In this document: piece after piece, positions 4,729 through 6,910 of the stretch
Layout of the letters: every line of letters begins with the position of its first letter
Numbering within the stretch: position 1 is the first letter of the stretch
Assembly (NCBI GenBank): GCA_947623855.1
Contig: CANQHW010000061.1
Location: forward strand, 1 to 6,910
Length of the DNA: 6,910 bases
Source of the DNA: an uncultured Bacilli bacterium
Lineage (GTDB): Bacteria; Bacillota_I; Bacilli_A; RF39; UBA660
Direction: 5' to 3'
Made by a program: the position numbers and the translations under genes
Notes under the pieces: generated by a model
The model's database searches: none
What the model saw: the letters and a program-made list of their open reading frames with translations, nothing else
Told to the model about the DNA's origin: nothing

Positions 4729-5976
4729 ATGGAAGAAGAAGTTAAGTTATTGACGGATGCGGAGTTGGATTCTTTTTCTAAGGATGATGCTTATCAATTA
4801 TATATACAAGATATAAAACAATATCCAGTATTAAGTGGGGAAGTTCAAAAAGAATTAGCACAACATTATTTAAAGTATAAAGATGATAAGACTAAAGAGT
4901 TATTAATTAATAGTAATTTACGGTTGGTAGTTAGTGTAGCTTGGAAGTATGCTTATCGGATAAGTAATTTACAGATATTAGATATTATTCAGGAAGGGAA
5001 TATGGGTTTGTTAAGAGCGATTAAGACTTATGATCCGGAAAAGGGAGCTTTTTCAACTTATGCTACGGAGTGGATTAAGCAAAGTATTAGAAGAGGGATT
5101 GCGGATAAGGATAAGACAATTAGAAAACCTGTACATTTAGAAGAGTTAATTAAAAAGTATAGGTATTTAATATCGGAATATGAAAAAAAGGAATTAGCTA
5201 TTCCTAATGATGAGGTATTATGTGAAAAGTTACAGATTAGTATGATAACTTTAGATAATTTACGAAGAGTAGTTAAACAAGATGTTGTTAGTTTAAATAG
5301 TTATGTTTCTAAAGATCAGGATATGACTTTAGAAGAAACAATTCCGGATAAGACAGATGTTATTTTAGAAGTTTTAGATAGATTATATCAATATGATTTA
5401 GTGATGGTTATTAAAAATATTTTAAGTCCTGTACAATATTATATTATTTATAGTAGGTTTTTAGCTAATAAAAGGTTAATTTTAGAAGAGTTAGGACAAA
5501 GATTAGGGTTAACAAGGGAGAGAGTAAGACAAATACAAGTTACTGCTTTAAAAAGAATTAAACCTTTAATGGTTGGAGAAAGGGTTTTATATGCTTCGCT
5601 TTTAAAAGATATTAAAGCAAGAGAAGGAAGATATTATGATTATATTAATTTAGAACCTATAACTCCTGAACAGATTATTAGATATTATTATTGTAAAGAT
5701 AGTTTTACTAAATTAGAGGATACTTTATATAAATTAATATATTTTAGTAAGTATATTATTAAAGATTATGAGGTTTATTTAAATATAAGTAAAGAAGAAT
5801 ATGAAAGTTTATTAGCTTCTTTAAAAGAGAAGATGCATATAGATAAAAGGGAAGAGTATTTAAAGTATCAAAAAGAGATATTAGAAGATTTTGGGAAAAA
5901 TGTTTTAGATGTTATTACTAGGGAAAGTGTTGATAGAGATGAGCTTAACCTAAGGCGATATCTAAAATCATCATGA
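4729..5976 (+). CDS. RNA polymerase sigma-70 family factor with long C-terminal extension
   Basis: Directs RNA polymerase to promoters. Domains in order: region 1.2 DAYQLYIQDIKQYPVLS (20-36); region 2.1-2.2 NLRLVVSVAWKYA...LDIIQEGNMGLLRAI (63-98), the core-binding surface; regions 2.3-2.4 YDPEKGAFSTYATEWIKQSIRR (101-122), which melt and read the -10; region 3 (about 125-200); region 4.2 helix-turn-helix LEELGQRLGLTRERVRQIQ (252-270), which reads the -35. No long region 1.1 is present. The KG-AFSTYA segment is one residue shorter than the common KGxKFSTYA. The RpoD-like TRERVRQI and the domain set fit the primary sigma or a close group 2 paralogue. Residues 280-415 extend past region 4, are rich in Tyr, Lys and Glu, and match nothing I recognise. 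The gene has its own promoter. The last 32 bp overlap the convergent transporter gene, and the stop is TGA. Confidence 0.88.
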   Translation: MEEEVKLLTDAELDSFSKDDAYQLYIQDIKQYPVLSGEVQKELAQHYLKYKDDKTKELLINSNLRLVVSVAWKYAYRISNLQILDIIQEGNMGLLRAIKTYDPEKGAFSTYATEWIKQSIRRGIADKDKTIRKPVHLEELIKKYRYLISEYEKKELAIPNDEVLCEKLQISMITLDNLRRVVKQDVVSLNSYVSKDQDMTLEETIPDKTDVILEVLDRLYQYDLVMVIKNILSPVQYYIIYSRFLANKRLILEELGQRLGLTRERVRQIQVTALKRIKPLMVGERVLYASLLKDIKAREGRYYDYINLEPITPEQIIRYYYCKDSFTKLEDTLYKLIYFSKYIIKDYEVYLNISKEEYESLLASLKEKMHIDKREEYLKYQKEILEDFGKNVLDVITRESVDRDELNLRRYLKSS

Positions 5977-6739
5977 TACAAAAACCGATTAAACTGGATA
6001 AGGCCATTAGGTCTTTTCTTTTATTTGTTTGACTTTCGGGAACAAGTTCTTCAATAACAACATAGATCATGGCTCCGGCAGCGAAGGATAGCATTAAGGG
6101 AAGAAGGATACGGATTTTGATGACGAGTAAAGCTCCTAAAACACCAGCGATGGGTTCAACTAAACCACTTAATTGACCATAAAAGAAAGCTTTTTTATTA
6201 GAAAATCCTTCTCTTTTTAGAGGAAGAGATACGGAAGATCCTTCAGGGAAGTTTTGGATACCTATACCTAAAGCAAGGACGCAAGCACTGATGAAGGTTG
6301 CACCATCAATACCTAATCCGGCACTACCAAAGGCAATACCAACGGCAAGACCTTCGGGGAAGTTATGTAAAGTAATCGAAAATACGAGTAAGAAACATCT
6401 TTTTAAACTATTAGTTTTAATACCTTTCTTTTTATCTAAATGTGTATATATTTTATCACCAATAAATAAGATTATACCTCCTAATAAGAATCCTAGGGTA
6501 CAGATTAGGGCTTTATTTTGGCCGAGGTTTTGGGCGTGTTCTAATGCTGGACTAATAAGGGAGAAAAAGGATGCGGCGATCATAACACCAGCTGCAAACC
6601 CGAGCATAGCGTCCATAATACTTTTATTTACTTTTTTAAAGAAGAAAACGATAGCGGCTCCTAAAGCGGTAATACCATAGGTAAATAAGGTGGCAATTAA
6701 GGCTTGAATAACAGGGTTTAGGTTAGATAAATATTCCAT
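5945..6739 (-). CDS. ZIP-family divalent metal transporter (GufA/ZupT type)
   Basis: Integral membrane transporter expected to import zinc or other divalent cations such as iron or manganese. At 264 aa it matches bacterial ZIPs (about 250-310). About eight hydrophobic segments are visible, near 10-33, 43-63, 76-95, 115-139, 147-173, 184-208, 212-232 and 245-263. The metal-site motifs are HNFPEG (125-130) in the fourth and QNFPEG (162-167) in the fifth; E195 in GLVEPIAG lies in the sixth. Gln instead of His at the fifth-helix motif is the GufA/BbZIP pattern and not a defect. The loop before the fourth segment (HLDKKKGIKTNSLKR, 100-114) is short and basic, without the His-rich stretch of eukaryotic ZIPs. 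The ribosome binding site AAGGAGA is at 6747-6753, 7 nt before the ATG. Metal specificity cannot be read from the sequence. It converges with and overlaps the sigma factor gene. Confidence 0.92.
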   Translation of the reverse strand: MEYLSNLNPVIQALIATLFTYGITALGAAIVFFFKKVNKSIMDAMLGFAAGVMIAASFFSLISPALEHAQNLGQNKALICTLGFLLGGIILFIGDKIYTHLDKKKGIKTNSLKRCFLLVFSITLHNFPEGLAVGIAFGSAGLGIDGATFISACVLALGIGIQNFPEGSSVSLPLKREGFSNKKAFFYGQLSGLVEPIAGVLGALLVIKIRILLPLMLSFAAGAMIYVVIEELVPESQTNKRKDLMALSSLIGFCIMMILDIALG

Positions 6740-6746
6740 AAATAAT

Positions 6747-6833
6747 TCTCCTTTTTAAAACTCTATATTATTTAATGTTTAGTTTTAAAAAAGGTGTAGG
6801 AATATTTTTAGTTTTATGATATAATCTTTTTAG
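6747..6833. other. Divergent intergenic region between transporter and tRNA
   Basis: Holds the transporter ribosome binding site (minus strand, 6747-6753) and the tRNA promoter (plus strand). On the minus strand I find no good sigma-A promoter. The best -10 is TAATAT at 6765-6770 (4 of 6), without a recognisable -35 at 17 nt. I see no clear metal-repressor inverted repeat such as a Fur or Zur box. Confidence 0.5.
6797..6825 (+). promoter_or_regulatory. Promoter of tRNA-Thr (extended -10)
   Basis: A perfect TATAAT at 6820-6825 is preceded by TG at 6817-6818, giving the same TGATATAAT extended -10 as the thyA operon. The -35 at a 17-nt spacing is weak (TAGGAA at 6797-6802, 3 of 6). The -10 ends only 8 nt before the mature tRNA, so the 5' leader must be very short. 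Confidence 0.6.
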
Positions 6834-6907
6834 GCCGTAATAGTATAACGGTATTACAAATCCATGGTAAGGATTAAATCAGTGTTCAACTCACTGTTAC
6901 GGCACCA
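6834..6907 (+). tRNA. tRNA-Thr (anticodon GGT), CCA encoded
   Basis: A full cloverleaf can be drawn. The 7-bp acceptor stem is GCCGTAA (6834-6840) with TTACGGC (6897-6903), followed by discriminator A6904 and encoded CCA (6905-6907). The D stem is GTA (6843-6845) with TAC (6855-6857), and the loop contains the conserved GG (6850-6851). The anticodon stem is AATCC (6859-6863) with GGATT (6871-6875), with a 7-nt loop ATGGTAA, T33 at 6865 and anticodon GGT at 6866-6868. The variable loop has 4 nt. The T stem is CAGTG (6880-6884) with CACTG (6892-6896), with loop TTCAACT. Anticodon GGT reads threonine codons ACC and ACT. The first two acceptor pairs, G1-C72 and C2-G71, agree with known threonine identity elements. 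The D stem is short at 3 bp. Confidence 0.95.
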
Positions 6908-6910
6908 TTT

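Noticed and set aside
6291..6680. A 129-codon open frame on the + strand opposite the transporter gene
   Set aside because: It lies fully antisense to a well-supported ZIP gene, shows no family motifs, has no good ribosome binding site and is Pro/Ile/Lys-rich, as expected of an antisense shadow of a membrane protein.
3461..6907. Functional link between the Fem aminoacyltransferase and tRNA-Thr, implying a threonine bridge
   Set aside because: They are more than 2 kb apart with two unrelated genes between them. The tRNA has its own promoter and the normal features of a decoding tRNA.
1..6910. CRISPR array, prophage, transposon or defence system
   Set aside because: There are no spaced direct repeats, and no integrase, transposase or phage or defence motifs in any supported gene; all genes belong to housekeeping, surface or transport families.

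Overview
This is a strongly AT-rich window (roughly 30% G+C by eye). Its Gram-positive-type Shine-Dalgarno sequences (AAGGAGA, AAGGTGAT), TTGxxx/TATAAT promoters and gene families point to a low-GC Firmicutes relative, most likely an uncultured gut-type lineage of Bacilli near the Mollicutes/Erysipelotrichia branch. A peptidoglycan-type Fem aminoacyltransferase argues against a wall-less mycoplasma. TGG is the Trp codon wherever I checked, and TGA ends one gene, so the standard bacterial code applies. The lineage call is inference; no marker here is decisive.

Layout. Positions 1-110 hold no gene I can support. An extended -10 promoter (TTTAAA-17-TGATATAAT) then drives a tight three-gene operon on the + strand: thyA (208-1056), folA (1056-1556, sharing one base with thyA) and tmk (1541-2215, overlapping folA by 16 nt). 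Together these make dTMP from dUMP, recycle the dihydrofolate by-product and phosphorylate dTMP to dTDP. After a 60-nt gap with a good promoter comes the ribosome-assembly GTPase engB/ysxC (2276-2860). It ends in an intrinsic terminator whose stem contains the stop codon.

Next is a two-gene unit: a small type IV pilin-like protein (2976-3449) and a FemABX-type aminoacyl-tRNA-dependent transferase (3461-4681). A sigma-70 family factor (4729-5976) follows from its own promoter. It has complete regions 1.2 to 4 plus a C-terminal extension of about 135 residues that I do not recognise. Its 3' end overlaps by 32 bp the convergent ZIP/GufA-type metal transporter gene (5945-6739, - strand). A complete tRNA-Thr(GGT) with encoded CCA lies at 6834-6907, divergent from the transporter and with its own extended -10 promoter.

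Most of the window is housekeeping. The less ordinary points are the sigma factor's C-terminal extension, the orphan pilin-like/Fem pair, an extra residue in the Tmk P-loop, a His-to-Gln change at a substrate-contacting position in ThyA, a three-arm GAGTA/TACTC/GAGTA terminator, and two very short leaders (engB and sigma) sharing an identical 15-nt sequence. I do not see a clearly new multi-gene system.
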